Of a stretch of DNA of 64,000 nucleotides, positions 44,475 to 53,185 are shown piece by piece. The DNA is from Chryseobacterium sp. CH25 (lineage in GTDB: Bacteria; Bacteroidota; Bacteroidia; Flavobacteriales; Weeksellaceae). The number at the start of each line of letters is the position of its first letter. Position 1 is the first letter of the stretch. The notes under the pieces are model-generated. The model was not told the DNA's origin, made no database searches, and saw nothing but the letters and a program-made list of their open reading frames with translations. The position numbers and the translations under genes were made by a program. The DNA lies in the NCBI RefSeq assembly GCF_004119455.1, contig NZ_NRQT01000009.1, forward strand, positions 1 through 64,000, given 5' to 3'.

Positions 44475-45182
44475 ATGAAAATTGCACTCACACAGCTGAG
44501 CACTAAAGACCTTGCGACTTTGGCTCAGAGAATTCTTTCTAATGCTCAATCTGGAAAATACCCTGTTATCGATAATCATCCTCTTGTAGGAGCTTTGGCG
44601 TCTTCCTATACGGAATACGATAAGGTTTATACCAAGCAGATCTACAGCGGAAAAGGAGTGGACGTAGCCACTGCCGATCGCGAAAGAGATATCGCCTATG
44701 CCAATCTGAAATCTTTCCTGAACGGATATCGTAAACTACCATCTGCAGCCAATTATCAGCTGGCGGAGGATCTCTACGGAATATTCAAAACTTTTGGGCT
44801 GAATCTGGACAGGCTGAGTTATTCTTCACAAACAGCTCAGATGAAAAAGCTTATAGAAGCATTAGAAACGGCAGAAAATAAACAGAAGATTACACTTCTT
44901 TCCCTAGACGCAGCATTTGCAGAGATAAAAGCTAAGCAGGATGCTTTTGAGATCGTGTTTGCAGAGCAGGCAGAAGCCAATGCAGATCTTCGTCAGATGA
45001 CGAGCGCCAGTGCTATCCGCAAAGAACTGGAGAAAACATTGAAAACTTATATGAGCCTTCTTACAGCAATGAACTCGGTTCCCGGCTGGGAGCTGCTGTA
45101 CAGTGATACCAATGAGCTGGTGAAAGCAGCTAAAAACTCTTCGCTGGCAAGAGAGGGTGGTGATAATATAGCTAAAGGGTAA
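44475..45182 (+). CDS. DUF6261-like protein
   Basis: The start is set at ATG 44475 (MKIALTQLSTKDLATLAQRIL); the frame continues 12 codons upstream without sense. 235 residues, all-helical, with LTQLSTKDLATLAQR, NHPLVGALASSYTEYDKVYTKQ (in pieces NHPLVGALASSY and YDKVYTKQ) and ENKQKITLLSLDAAFAEIKAKQ. This pattern matches DUF6261, seen in Chryseobacterium and Elizabethkingia, with unknown function. There is no signal peptide. The GC content is higher than that of its AT-rich neighbour. Confidence 0.7.
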   Translation: MKIALTQLSTKDLATLAQRILSNAQSGKYPVIDNHPLVGALASSYTEYDKVYTKQIYSGKGVDVATADRERDIAYANLKSFLNGYRKLPSAANYQLAEDLYGIFKTFGLNLDRLSYSSQTAQMKKLIEALETAENKQKITLLSLDAAFAEIKAKQDAFEIVFAEQAEANADLRQMTSASAIRKELEKTLKTYMSLLTAMNSVPGWELLYSDTNELVKAAKNSSLAREGGDNIAKG

Positions 45183-45261
45183 GAAAACTAACCTTTATAT
45201 AGAGTAAGCCACAAACTTGTCACTCCGTAGGAGTCTCTACTATACCTATAAACGTAATACA

Positions 45262-45292
45262 AAAACTCAGCATACAGCTGAGTTTTATTCTT
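45262..45292 (+). terminator. Hairpin downstream of DUF6261 gene
   Basis: AAAACTCAGC / GCTGAGTTTT stem with a five-base loop, followed by ATTCTTTTT, about 80 bases after the stop. Confidence 0.65.
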
Positions 45293-45683
45293 TTTGAACC
45301 ATTAAGAGTATTGAAGTTGTTAAGTTGAGTGAAGGGAAACATCAAGATGTTTTTAAGCTATGCGCTTATCTTAATATCCTTAATGGTTATTTTCTTGCAG
45401 TTGCTGGATATTCGCGTTTAGATTCCTTGCTTTGCTCGGAATGACAAAGATGCCGTTGAAATTTTATCAGAGATAAAATCTTCGCGTCTTAAAGCAGTGT
45501 ATTTTAAATATCATTTTGTGCACTTGTGTTTTACAACTTTCATTTTTCTATTGAGATTGCTTCACATTCGGTTCGCAATGATAAGTGGTATTGTGAAATT
45601 TTATCGGAGATAAAATCCTTGCGCCTTAAAACAGAAAGTTTTTAATATCATTTTGCGTCTTAGCGTTAATCCAACTACGATAC
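45293..45683. repeat. Repeat-rich intergenic region
   Basis: About 390 bases without a gene. Two copies of TTTTATC(A/G)GAGATAAAATC followed by a TTCGCG/TTGCGCC block lie at 45464-45490 and 45600-45635, with the third in the window at 26243. 45410-45460 has AGATTCCTTGC...GGAATGACAAAGATG, relative of 25999-26030. Confidence 0.65.
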
Positions 45684-45685
45684 AA

Positions 45686-45710
45686 AAAACTCAGCAAATC
45701 GCTGAGTTTT
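45686..45710 (-). terminator. Terminator of XRE regulator gene
   Basis: AAAACTCAGC / GCTGAGTTTT stem with loop AAATC, T tracts on both sides. It immediately precedes the regulator's stop in the minus direction. Confidence 0.75.
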
Positions 45711-45711
45711 T

Positions 45712-46089
45712 TTATTTTTTCTTAAGAGCATTTAGTTCCTCTTGTAATCTCTGGTTTTCTTTTTTCAACATTTCTATAAGTTCTCTTTGGCTTTCAAGTA
45801 GAAACTCTGGAACGTTACAATAAAGATTACCATTTATATTATTTCCAAAACCACTACTTCCCGTAATGTTATCAAAATGATTTACTTGTTTAGCTTCCTC
45901 TTCTTCAAAGATTTCTTCTACAGGTACTTCCAGAAAACGGGCAATTTTTTCCCATTCTTCTTTTCTTATCGCTACATCTCCACTTTCTTTTCTGCTGTAG
46001 TTGGATACATCTGTTGCAATGATATCAGCAATCTGTTGTTGCGTGATGCCTTTTCTTTTTCTTACGCTGCGTAGTTTTTCTTTTTGCAT
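45712..46089 (-). CDS. XRE-family HTH transcriptional regulator with coiled-coil tail
   Basis: 125 residues. The Cro/C1-type HTH is at 1-60: LRSVRKRKGITQQQIADIIATDVSNYSRKESGDVAI (helix-turn-helix about 15-40). A middle NNINGNLYCNVPEF linker leads to a C-terminal coiled coil (ELIEMLKKENQRLQEELNALKKK), which likely mediates dimerisation. Regulators of this shape are frequent in Flavobacteriia as orphan genes. The divergent gene is a TPR protein starting 121 bases away; regulation of it is possible. Confidence 0.85.
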   Translation of the reverse strand: MQKEKLRSVRKRKGITQQQIADIIATDVSNYSRKESGDVAIRKEEWEKIARFLEVPVEEIFEEEEAKQVNHFDNITGSSGFGNNINGNLYCNVPEFLLESQRELIEMLKKENQRLQEELNALKKK

Positions 46090-46209
46090 GACCCGTATTT
46101 TCTACAAATATGCAAAATATTACTCAAAAAGAAATGAGGTATTGTTTTTTTTATTTGTACGGATATTATTATTTTTGAAGCTCATACCAATTACAAAAGC
46201 ACATTATTT

Positions 46210-47133
46210 ATGATGAATAAACTTCTTTTCATTTTTACTCTTCTATCTATAATGCAGGTTCGTTATATCTGTGGTGTTAAAGACTCTCCCCCTCCAAGCA
46301 GTAAAGATTTAGCCTATGTGGACGATACAAGCGAAGTTCCGTATGGTCATCAATTCTTAAACAAGGAGAAACTGGAAAGGTATGCTGGTGTACAGAGGTA
46401 TGGGTATTATGAAACAAAAGATTTAGACTTTCTTTCAAATAGAGGGTATATCCTGATTGTTTTAGAAAGATATGACGAAGCGATAGAACTGTTTAAAGAA
46501 ATAGATTCTATACAGCCCGGTAGATATTCTACCTATTCCAATATGGGAACAGCTTTTGAAATGGCAGGCAATACTACGGAAGCTCTTCAATGGATTGAGA
46601 AAGCTTTAAAAGCAGATCCCAAAGGACATCTATCTTCTGAATGGATTCATATTAATATTCTGAAAGCCCGTATAAAAGGAGACCATAATATATCTTCTAT
46701 GCAGCTTATTGGACAAGATTTTGGAAATGAAGAATCTCCAAAGTCACACCTTACGCCAAACGAGCTGAAGACTCTCAGAAAACAGCTTTATGATCAACTG
46801 AATGAAAGGATGTCTTTAGTAAAACCTAAAGATAAAATAGTAGCACGACTTCTGTTTGATCTGGGAAATGTTACCTTTTTAGAAGGAAAGAAAAAAGATG
46901 CAATGGAAGAGTATCAGCTGGCAAAAGAGTATGGCTTTGATGATCTTATTTTGAACAAAAGACTGCATTTATACCCTTCGGATCTGTCTAGAGTGGATGG
47001 GAAAGAAGCAATTCACGCAGCAGATACCAAAGAATTCCGCTGGATGGTAATAAGTCTTTCTTTGGCTGCACTTTTGATGTCCGGACTGATTATTTTTATC
47101 TTTAGAAAGAAGGTTGCTTTATTGCTGAAATAA
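46210..47133 (+). CDS. TPR-repeat protein with C-terminal membrane anchor
   Basis: 307 residues. The N-terminus is a signal peptide (MMNKLLFIFTLLSIMQVRY region; Cys 21 is not in a good lipobox). TPR motifs at about 75-140 (LSNRGYILIVLERYDEAIELFKEID and YSNMGTAFEMAGNTTEALQWIEKAL in separate helices) and about 215-245. A transmembrane helix near 280-300 (MVISLSLAALLMSGLIIFIF) ends in RKK, so the TPR part faces outside. It pairs with the downstream small membrane gene 13 bases away. Function unknown; TPRs usually hold partner proteins. Confidence 0.78.
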   Translation: MMNKLLFIFTLLSIMQVRYICGVKDSPPPSSKDLAYVDDTSEVPYGHQFLNKEKLERYAGVQRYGYYETKDLDFLSNRGYILIVLERYDEAIELFKEIDSIQPGRYSTYSNMGTAFEMAGNTTEALQWIEKALKADPKGHLSSEWIHINILKARIKGDHNISSMQLIGQDFGNEESPKSHLTPNELKTLRKQLYDQLNERMSLVKPKDKIVARLLFDLGNVTFLEGKKKDAMEEYQLAKEYGFDDLILNKRLHLYPSDLSRVDGKEAIHAADTKEFRWMVISLSLAALLMSGLIIFIFRKKVALLLK

Positions 47134-47146
47134 AAAGATAAAAAAT

Positions 47147-47619
47147 ATGAGTAAATTTTTGAAAATAAGTCTCTTCTGTTTGGGGATAGTTCTTATTATC
47201 TTTTTGTTTGGGCTTGTAAGGAACTCAAAACTTGCAATTGCTTTTCTAGGTTCTTTTGGCCCTGGGATACAAGATTTCTCCAAAAACTTAACAGGTGGTT
47301 ATAAGCTTTATAGAAATTCTTCAGTTGATATTTTTATAGCTCCTGATGGAGGTTGGGATGATGAAACAGCTATCATCCCATCAAAATTCTTAAAGTAAAT
47401 ACTTACAAGAATTTTATTGTTGCTGAAAGGGAGAACGTGAAAGGAGGGCTGCCAAATGATGGTCTAAATAATCATAAATCTTTGGATAAAGACTTTTGGA
47501 TATTGAATACAGATAAAAACCATGTGCTAAAAAAACTGAGCATGAATGAATATAGAAGAAAGTTAGACTCTCTTAAAATTCCGGAAAACATTGAATTGAT
47601 AGATGTTTATAAGTATTAA
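47147..47619 (+). pseudogene. Membrane-anchored protein, unknown, frameshifted
   Basis: MSKFLKISLFCLGIVLIIFLFG gives a transmembrane helix or signal. The frame ends at 47398 after IPSKFLK. Adding an A to the A4 run at 47383-47386 gives IPSKILKVNTYKNFIVAERE and continues to KIPENIELIDVYKY, stop 47619, about 157 residues. It starts 13 bases after the TPR gene. The restored C-terminus (KDFWILNTDKNHV) is of unknown family. This is another break fixed by one extra A. Confidence 0.55.
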
Positions 47620-47706
47620 TTTAAGGTTTGTTACTTATACAGAAATATCAGGATCTTTTCCAACCTTTCTCCTTATCAAAGCATCTTTATAGGTAAAAGG
47701 CCTATT

Positions 47707-48282
47707 ATGAAAATCACCATCCCAAAACCCTGTCATGAAAACTGGGATAACATGACAACTCTTGAAAAAGGAAAATTCTGCTCCGTTTGCTCAAAAACAG
47801 TTCATGATTTCACCAGCTTCTCAGATGAAGAACTGATCAATACTTTTGATTCTGATAAAGATATCTGCGGAAGATTCCGGGAAGATCAGTTGGGAGTGAA
47901 TCTAAACTTTTCGTTAGCAAGTAAACTGGCGTTGGGATTATTGGCTGTTGGTAGTTTTACAACCACTGTGAATGCACAGGAAACCAAACCGATAGAAGCT
48001 AAAACTTTGGGAAAAGTACCGGGAGTAAATATGAGTGTCATATCCACAGACAGTTTCAACAGGAATCCATCTTTAAGAATTGGTGCTCCCACTGTTGTAA
48101 AACCGGAAAATATGCCATTTATTCTGCTGAATGGTAAAAAGGCTACCTTAGAAGAATTGCGTGCAATAAAACCAGATATTGTTGATACCATCTATACGCT
48201 TTCAGGAAAAGAAGCTGTAGAAAAGTATGGTGAAAAAGGTAAAAATGGAGTAATATTACTTACTACAAAAAAGAAGCGTTGA
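47707..48282 (+). CDS. Protein with N-terminal Cys motif and TonB-plug-like C-terminus
   Basis: 191 residues. The N-terminus MKITIPKPCHENWDNMT with GKFCSVCSKTVHDFT shows C...CxxC spacing that could bind a metal; such starts are common in flavobacterial proteins that have a C-terminal CarboxypepD_reg or plug-like part. A hydrophobic segment (SLASKLALGLLAVGSFTTTVNAQ, about 77-98) follows and may be a membrane anchor. The C-terminus (VDTIYTLSGKEAVEKYGEKGKNGVILLTTKK) mimics the TonB plug block ISVLKGxxAxxxYGxxGxNGVIxITTK. A role in envelope signalling is inferred. The next gene overlaps its stop by four bases. Confidence 0.72.
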   Translation: MKITIPKPCHENWDNMTTLEKGKFCSVCSKTVHDFTSFSDEELINTFDSDKDICGRFREDQLGVNLNFSLASKLALGLLAVGSFTTTVNAQETKPIEAKTLGKVPGVNMSVISTDSFNRNPSLRIGAPTVVKPENMPFILLNGKKATLEELRAIKPDIVDTIYTLSGKEAVEKYGEKGKNGVILLTTKKKR

Positions 48283-48731
48283 AAAAATATAAAGCCAAAT
48301 ACCATCAACAACAATTTATTATGGTTGATGAAAAGCATGCTGAGGTGGGAAGAATAGTAAATGTAAGAAGACTGTTTTCGTTAAGGCAGTACATTATTTT
48401 GAACTTCATAAGTTATGATATCAAAAATGTGGGCTTCTTAAAAAATGATGTGGAGCTTTTTAATGGTAAAAATGTAGCCTATTTTACAGATCTTGCTAAA
48501 GAAAGGATTATTAAATCCGGTCAAAATGTAACAATATATTATTTCAAATTAGGAAGCATAGGGCAGTTATTTGAAAAAGGAAAAATACTGATAGAGATTA
48601 GGAAAGAGAATGTGAAATCAAAAGAACCTGTTTTTCATATTGAAGCGGCTGATAATGTAGATGATTTACTGATTATTTTGTTTTTACATTATTCTACAAA
48701 AGAATTCAATAGTATTGGTGGGGATGATTGA
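48279..48731 (+). CDS. Conserved-looking soluble protein, unknown
   Basis: 150 residues from a TTG start overlapping the previous stop (TTGA). It has FISYDIKNVGFLKNDVELFN and GKILIEIRKENVKSKEPVFHIEAADNVDDLLIILFLHY (in parts). No signal or transmembrane helix. I recognise no family. Translational coupling suggests a shared role with the plug-like protein. Confidence 0.6.
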   Translation: MKKYKAKYHQQQFIMVDEKHAEVGRIVNVRRLFSLRQYIILNFISYDIKNVGFLKNDVELFNGKNVAYFTDLAKERIIKSGQNVTIYYFKLGSIGQLFEKGKILIEIRKENVKSKEPVFHIEAADNVDDLLIILFLHYSTKEFNSIGGDD

Positions 48732-48737
48732 TATAAA

Positions 48738-48768
48738 AAAACCTCTGGAAAGCTGCCAGAGGTTTTTT
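48738..48768. terminator. Bidirectional terminator
   Basis: ACCTCTGG / CCAGAGGT stem with an AAAGCTG loop, A run before and T run after; between convergent genes. Confidence 0.85.
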
Positions 48769-48785
48769 ATGATTATAAAATCAGA

Positions 48786-49358
48786 TTAGTTTTTTACAGC
48801 CTGAATAGCCGCTGCATAATTAGGCTCCTGAGAAATATCCGGTACCTGCTCTTCGTAAACAATAGTTCCTGAAGGATCAATCACTACAACAGCTCTGCTT
48901 AGAAGTCCTTTCATGGAAGATTCTATCATTTCCACTCCGTAATTCCATCCAAAATCTGAACGGAAATCCGAAAGCATCACTACATTGTTGATTCCTTCAG
49001 CTCCACAAAATCTCTTTTGAGCAAAAGGCAGGTCCTTAGAGATACAAAGAACTACTGTATTGGGAAGATTTCCTGCTTCCTCATTAAAATGGTGAACAGA
49101 TGCAGAGCAAACCCCTGTGTCTACACTTGGAAAGATATTCAGAATCACATATCTTCCTTTGTAGGCATCAAGGCTCTGATCATTCATATTAACATCTGTA
49201 AGGGTGAATTTAGGAGCCGGTTTGTTTACATCCGGTAATTTGGAGTAAGTACGTACAGGCGTTCCTTTTAATAAAACAGTATTGATAGGTTTAGATTTTT
49301 GGGCAAAACCCAATACTGAGCAAAAGAATAACGTACTGAAAACTATTTTTGAAAACAT
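48786..49358 (-). CDS. tpx: Thiol peroxidase (secreted form)
   Basis: The start is set at ATG 49358. The frame's TTG at 49379 is part of the promoter box, so it is not a real start. 190 residues: signal peptide MFSKIVFSTLFFCSVLGFAQ, then the Tpx domain with the peroxidatic Cys in FPSVDTGVCSASV and the resolving Cys in KRFCGAEG. It reduces peroxides through a thioredoxin-like partner. Tpx is normally cytoplasmic; the signal peptide places this one in the periplasm, as seen in other Flavobacteriia. PAPKFTLTDVNMNDQSL is the usual peroxiredoxin entry. Confidence 0.9.
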   Translation of the reverse strand: MFSKIVFSTLFFCSVLGFAQKSKPINTVLLKGTPVRTYSKLPDVNKPAPKFTLTDVNMNDQSLDAYKGRYVILNIFPSVDTGVCSASVHHFNEEAGNLPNTVVLCISKDLPFAQKRFCGAEGINNVVMLSDFRSDFGWNYGVEMIESSMKGLLSRAVVVIDPSGTIVYEEQVPDISQEPNYAAAIQAVKN

Positions 49359-49376
49359 TGAAAATTTATTTTTAAA

Positions 49377-49384
49377 CAAAAATA
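49377..49384 (-). promoter_or_regulatory. tpx -7 element
   Basis: The minus strand reads TATTTTTG, a match to TAnnTTTG. Transcription would begin about 12 bases before the ATG at 49358, which supports that start. Confidence 0.6.
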
Positions 49385-49529
49385 TTGTTTTTTTCAGTTG
49401 GCTGGGTTAATTTTCATTCAAATAGCTTTTAAATAGAGCAAATCTATTAAATCATTATTCTTAAACTCAATTTTTACGTCTACCTTTATTCTACAAAAAT
49501 TCAGATTCAAATTATTAAATACTAAAAAT

Positions 49530-51156
49530 ATGAGTTCAGTAAACAGTGCATTATTTCAAAATATTTTTAAAAAAGAGAACGAAATCCCCGAAGAATATAA
49601 AGTACCCGAAATCCATCAGAAAGTCTATCTTCTGAATGGTGAATTAGTAGAATGGAAAGGAGAAACACAGAATATCTATTCTCCGGTCTGTATCCCTACA
49701 GAAAATGGTTTAGAAAGAAAACTATTGGGCAGTATTCCCAATATTGGCCCGGAAGAAGCCATGGAAGTTCTTGAAGCTTGTGTAAAAGCTTATGATAATG
49801 GTCTTGGAGAATGGCCTACAATGTCTGTAGAAGGTAGAATCAAATGTATGCAGAAATTTGTCTATCTGATGATCCAGCAGCGTGATTTAGTTATAAAACT
49901 GCTGATGTGGGAAATAGGCAAAACATTGGCAGATTCTACCAAGGAATTTGACCGTACCGTAGATTATATTAACCAAACTATTGATGCCTTAAAAGATCTG
50001 GACAGAGAGTCTTCCCGTTTTCAGCAGGCAGAAGGAACGATTGCACAGATCAGAAGAGCCCCGTTGGGCGTGGTTTTAAGCATGGGGCCATTCAATTACC
50101 CTTTAAATGAGATTTTTACGACTCTTATTCCGGCTTTGATTATGGGAAATACCATCCTGTTTAAGCTTCCAAAGCATGGAGTACTGGCTCATTATCCTTT
50201 ATTAAATGCCTTTAAAGAAGCATTCCCGAAAGGAACGGTAAATACTTTATACGGAAAAGGTTCTGAAATTATTACTCCAATCATGGAAAGTGGTAAGGTA
50301 AATGTTTTGGCCTTTATCGGTTCCAGTAAAGTGGCGAATGGATTGAAGAAATTACATCCCAAAGTAAACCGTTTGAGGGCTATTCTGAGTCTGGATGCTA
50401 AAAATGCAGCCATTGTTACTAAAAATGCCAATCTTGATGTGGCTGTAAGTGAATGTATTTTAGGAGCACTCTCATTTAATGGGCAACGCTGTACAGCTTT
50501 AAAATTAATTTTGTACAAAAGAAATTACCGCAGAATTCACTGCCAAGCTAAGTGAAGCCGTTTCTGCTCTGAAAGCAGGTTTGCCATGGGAAAAAGAGGT
50601 GAAGGTAACTCCGCTTCCGGAAGTCAATAAGCCGCCATACCTGAAAGAATGTATTGAAGATGCCCTACAGAAAGGTGCTGCAGTTTTAAATAAAGATGGT
50701 GGCTATACAGAGGAATCATTTGTTTTTCCGGCAGTTGTGTATCCTGTAAACAGTGATATGAAGTTGTATCATGAAGAGCAGTTTGGGCCGATAATTCCTG
50801 TCGTTCCATTTGACGATATTGAAGAACCTGTTGAATACCAGGTGAATGCTTCCCACGGAATGCAGGTGAGTATTTTCAGTGAAGATCCACAGGAAGTATC
50901 AAAATTGATTGATTCTTTTGTCAATCTGGTAAGCCGTGTCAATATCAACTGCCAGGCACAGCGCGGTCCGGATGTATTTCCGTTTACCGGAAGAAAAGAC
51001 AGTGCAGAAGGTACGCTTTCTGTATTTGATGCGTTGCGTTCATTCTCCATCAGATCTCTGGTCGCTGCAAAACTTACAGAATCCAATAAAGAATTACTGA
51101 ATACTATTGTAAGGGAACATGATTCCAACTTTTTAAGCACAGACTATATTTTCTAG
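49530..51156 (+). pseudogene. gapN: NADP-dependent glyceraldehyde-3-phosphate dehydrogenase, frameshifted
   Basis: The two frames 49530-50555 and 50581-51156 together make one aldehyde dehydrogenase of about 540 residues. The first part has GPFNYPLNEIFTTLIPALIMGN, LGALSFNGQRCTALKL (catalytic Cys in GQRC) and SLDAKNAAIV, where Asp replaces the Glu usual at this spot. The frame breaks at 50509-50520: adding one T to TTTT and one A to AAAA gives LIFVQKEITAEFTAKLSEA and joins to the second part, which ends YHEEQFGPIIPVV, RGPDVFPFTGRKDSAEGT. GapN oxidises glyceraldehyde-3-phosphate directly to 3-phosphoglycerate, making NADPH. If the break is real the gene is dead. Confidence 0.8.
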
Positions 51157-51334
51157 CTCTAATTATCATTATATTTTTGACATTTGTTCTTCTGATGATT
51201 ATCATAGCAGGCGCAAAACTTGATTTGCTTGATATAGGCTCATTGCAAAGAGTTTTAAATAAACTGAACTGGAACCTCTTTGTATTCTATAAAATTTCTA
51301 TCTTTAAAAAAATGAGCTGTTAAAAGAATATCAG

Positions 51335-51694
51335 ATGGATGAGATTAAAAATCAAATGTATTGTATAGAAGAATTTCTGGAACTTGTAAAGAATAAACAA
51401 GACAGAAAAGAATCTTATGATCCGGAATACAATTATGCAGTCTATTCTGCAAAAGATGAATTTGAGCCTGAAATGAAAGTTTTCATCGGAGATCCCTTGG
51501 ATATAGGAGAGAACGATAATGAAATCTTACCTGATTTTGTATACCATAATAAGCTTAATTATATGTGTTCTGATGAAAATATTCAGGACGTGGTAGATCT
51601 CGCTTTCCGACAGTATGCTGATATTACTTCTTTTCAGCTTATCACAGCTCTGAATCACTATCTTGAAAAAGATGACTTTTTAGATTTCAAATAA
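51335..51694 (+). CDS. Small acidic protein, DUF7716-like
   Basis: 119 residues, acidic. EFLELVKNKQDRKESYDPEYNYAVYSAKDEFEPE (in parts) and NIQDVVDLAFRQYADITSFQLITALNHYLEKDDFL resemble small bacterial proteins with a DUF7716-type pattern; this assignment is from memory and uncertain. No signal or transmembrane helix. It is flanked by gapN upstream and a strong terminator, so it is a single-gene unit. Confidence 0.55.
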   Translation: MDEIKNQMYCIEEFLELVKNKQDRKESYDPEYNYAVYSAKDEFEPEMKVFIGDPLDIGENDNEILPDFVYHNKLNYMCSDENIQDVVDLAFRQYADITSFQLITALNHYLEKDDFLDFK

Positions 51695-51717
51695 AATATA
51701 ACTGAATATTGATACAA

Positions 51718-51750
51718 ACACCCTGATATAGAAAAATATCAGGGTGTTAT
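51718..51750 (+). terminator. Terminator after 51335-51694 gene
   Basis: ACACCCTGATAT / ATATCAGGGTGT stem with a short A-rich loop, followed by TATTCT. Confidence 0.8.
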
Positions 51751-51976
51751 TCTATGTAATATTTTTACTTTTTCTCTACTAACTGTGCGGATCATTATTA
51801 CCATTAGAAACACATACAATAATTTCGAATAAAATACTATCCTAAAAAATAGTAGAACCTTAATAAAACATACGATGAGAGGTTCGACAGCATTTTCTAT
51901 CGGGTTTTTTATTTTTTTTAATAAATTTCTGTAACAATTTTTTTTAATGAAAACTAACTCCATAGAGTAACAAGCT

Positions 51977-52486
51977 ATGACCTCATTAGAGCAAGAGTTT
52001 ATCCGGAAGATTGAAAAACATAAAGGAATCATCTTTAAGATTTCCAAAATGTATATGTCTGAAAAAGATGATCGTGATGATCTTTTTCAGGAAATCACCT
52101 TTCAGTTATGGAAGGCATATTCCAACTTCAGAGGAGAAAGCGAGTTTTCAACCTGGTTGTACAGAATTGCTTTAAACACTGCTATTATTTTCCTTAAAAA
52201 CCAGAAAAGAAGAAGCTTTATCGGTAATGAAGATTTCTCTAACCACGCAATTGCTCACGAGGATTATGATGATGGGAAAGAAGAGCGTATGGCTGAAATG
52301 TATAAAGCTATTCACCTGCTTAATCCCATTGACAAGGCCTTTATTTTCTATTATCTGGAAGATTTTTCAGGAAAACAGATCGCCGAACAGATGGGGATTT
52401 CCGAAGGAAATGTAAGAGTGAAAATGAACCGGGCCAAAAATAAATTAAAAGATATCTTAAACCAACATACTATTAATCAACATTAA
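51977..52486 (+). CDS. ECF-type RNA polymerase sigma factor
   Basis: 169 residues. Sigma region 2 (DDLFQEITFQLWKAYSNFRGESEFSTWLYRIALN in parts: DRDDLFQEITFQLWKAY and FSTWLYRIALNTA) and region 4 (FIFYYLEDFSGKQIAEQMGISEGNVRVKMNRAKNKL, the -35-binding HTH, about 125-160) are both present, with a short linker. It redirects polymerase to specific promoters. The following gene, 12 bases downstream, is a membrane protein that may act as anti-sigma factor. The stimulus is unknown. Confidence 0.92.
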   Translation: MTSLEQEFIRKIEKHKGIIFKISKMYMSEKDDRDDLFQEITFQLWKAYSNFRGESEFSTWLYRIALNTAIIFLKNQKRRSFIGNEDFSNHAIAHEDYDDGKEERMAEMYKAIHLLNPIDKAFIFYYLEDFSGKQIAEQMGISEGNVRVKMNRAKNKLKDILNQHTINQH

Positions 52487-52498
52487 ATCACTAATCCA

Positions 52499-53089
52499 AT
52501 GAATATAGATGAATTGAAAAATACCTGGAATGAAGATATTGCAGATAAAACCCCAGAAATTAGCATAGAACAAAGAAATACAATACATCTTCCCCTTGAA
52601 AAAGTACGCAAAAATATGCGCATGGAATTTTGGTGGGTAATAGGAATCTTCGTTTTTGCTTTTATGGTTTGTTCTGTTTGTAAACCCTTTAAACTGCAGC
52701 TGTATATTACGGTTTTGGTAGCTTCAATGCTTATCGTAACAGTTTTCTTTTACAGCAAGTTTTTTAGACTGTATAACGAGATCAGCAATACTGAACTTAA
52801 GACCAGCGATTCGTTGAAAGATCTTGTAACTCAGTTAAACCTTAATAAACAGTACTATTTATCCTATTATATCAGTTTTGCACCGTTTATAGTATGTGAG
52901 ATTCTTATTGTGCTTGAGTTTATACCCTGGCCACAACCTTTAAGCGAGATGAAGATAGCGCTCATTCTGATTGGCAGTCTCATTGGTGGGTTGTTTTTAT
53001 TATTTCTTAGTGGTAAGTTCTGGTTCCATCGTTATTATGGAAGATATATCAATCATATTGAAGCTCTTTTAAAAGAATTGAAGAGCTAA
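52499..53089 (+). CDS. Membrane protein, candidate anti-sigma factor
   Basis: 196 residues. A cytoplasmic N-terminus of ~40 residues (MNIDELKNTWNEDIADKT, then EISIEQRNTI) is followed by four transmembrane helices: about 43-60, 67-83, 117-137 and 148-168. The start MNIDELKxxWNE is common to flavobacterial proteins encoded after ECF sigma genes. It is 12 bases from the sigma gene, so they form an operon. A sigma-binding role is inferred; no ZAS motif (HxxxCxxC) is present. Confidence 0.7.
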   Translation: MNIDELKNTWNEDIADKTPEISIEQRNTIHLPLEKVRKNMRMEFWWVIGIFVFAFMVCSVCKPFKLQLYITVLVASMLIVTVFFYSKFFRLYNEISNTELKTSDSLKDLVTQLNLNKQYYLSYYISFAPFIVCEILIVLEFIPWPQPLSEMKIALILIGSLIGGLFLLFLSGKFWFHRYYGRYINHIEALLKELKS

Positions 53090-53097
53090 GTTAAAAC

Positions 53098-53128
53098 GGT
53101 TTCGGCGGGCTTTCAGCCCGCCGAAACC
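53098..53128. terminator. GC-rich hairpin between convergent genes
   Basis: GGTTTCGGCGGGC / GCCCGCCGAAACC stem with a TTTCA loop. It is unusually GC-rich for this genome and lacks a T run, so termination would be by structure alone or it may be a repeat element. Confidence 0.5.
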
Positions 53129-53185
53129 TATCTGTATTTATAAAGTGATTTAAAATAAAGAGTACGATTCTTAAATTTTTCCAAA

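Noticed and set aside
44189..44503. Minus-strand ORF of 104 codons
   Set aside because: It lies across the divergent promoter region and the start of the DUF6261 gene, and its sequence has no domain or start context.
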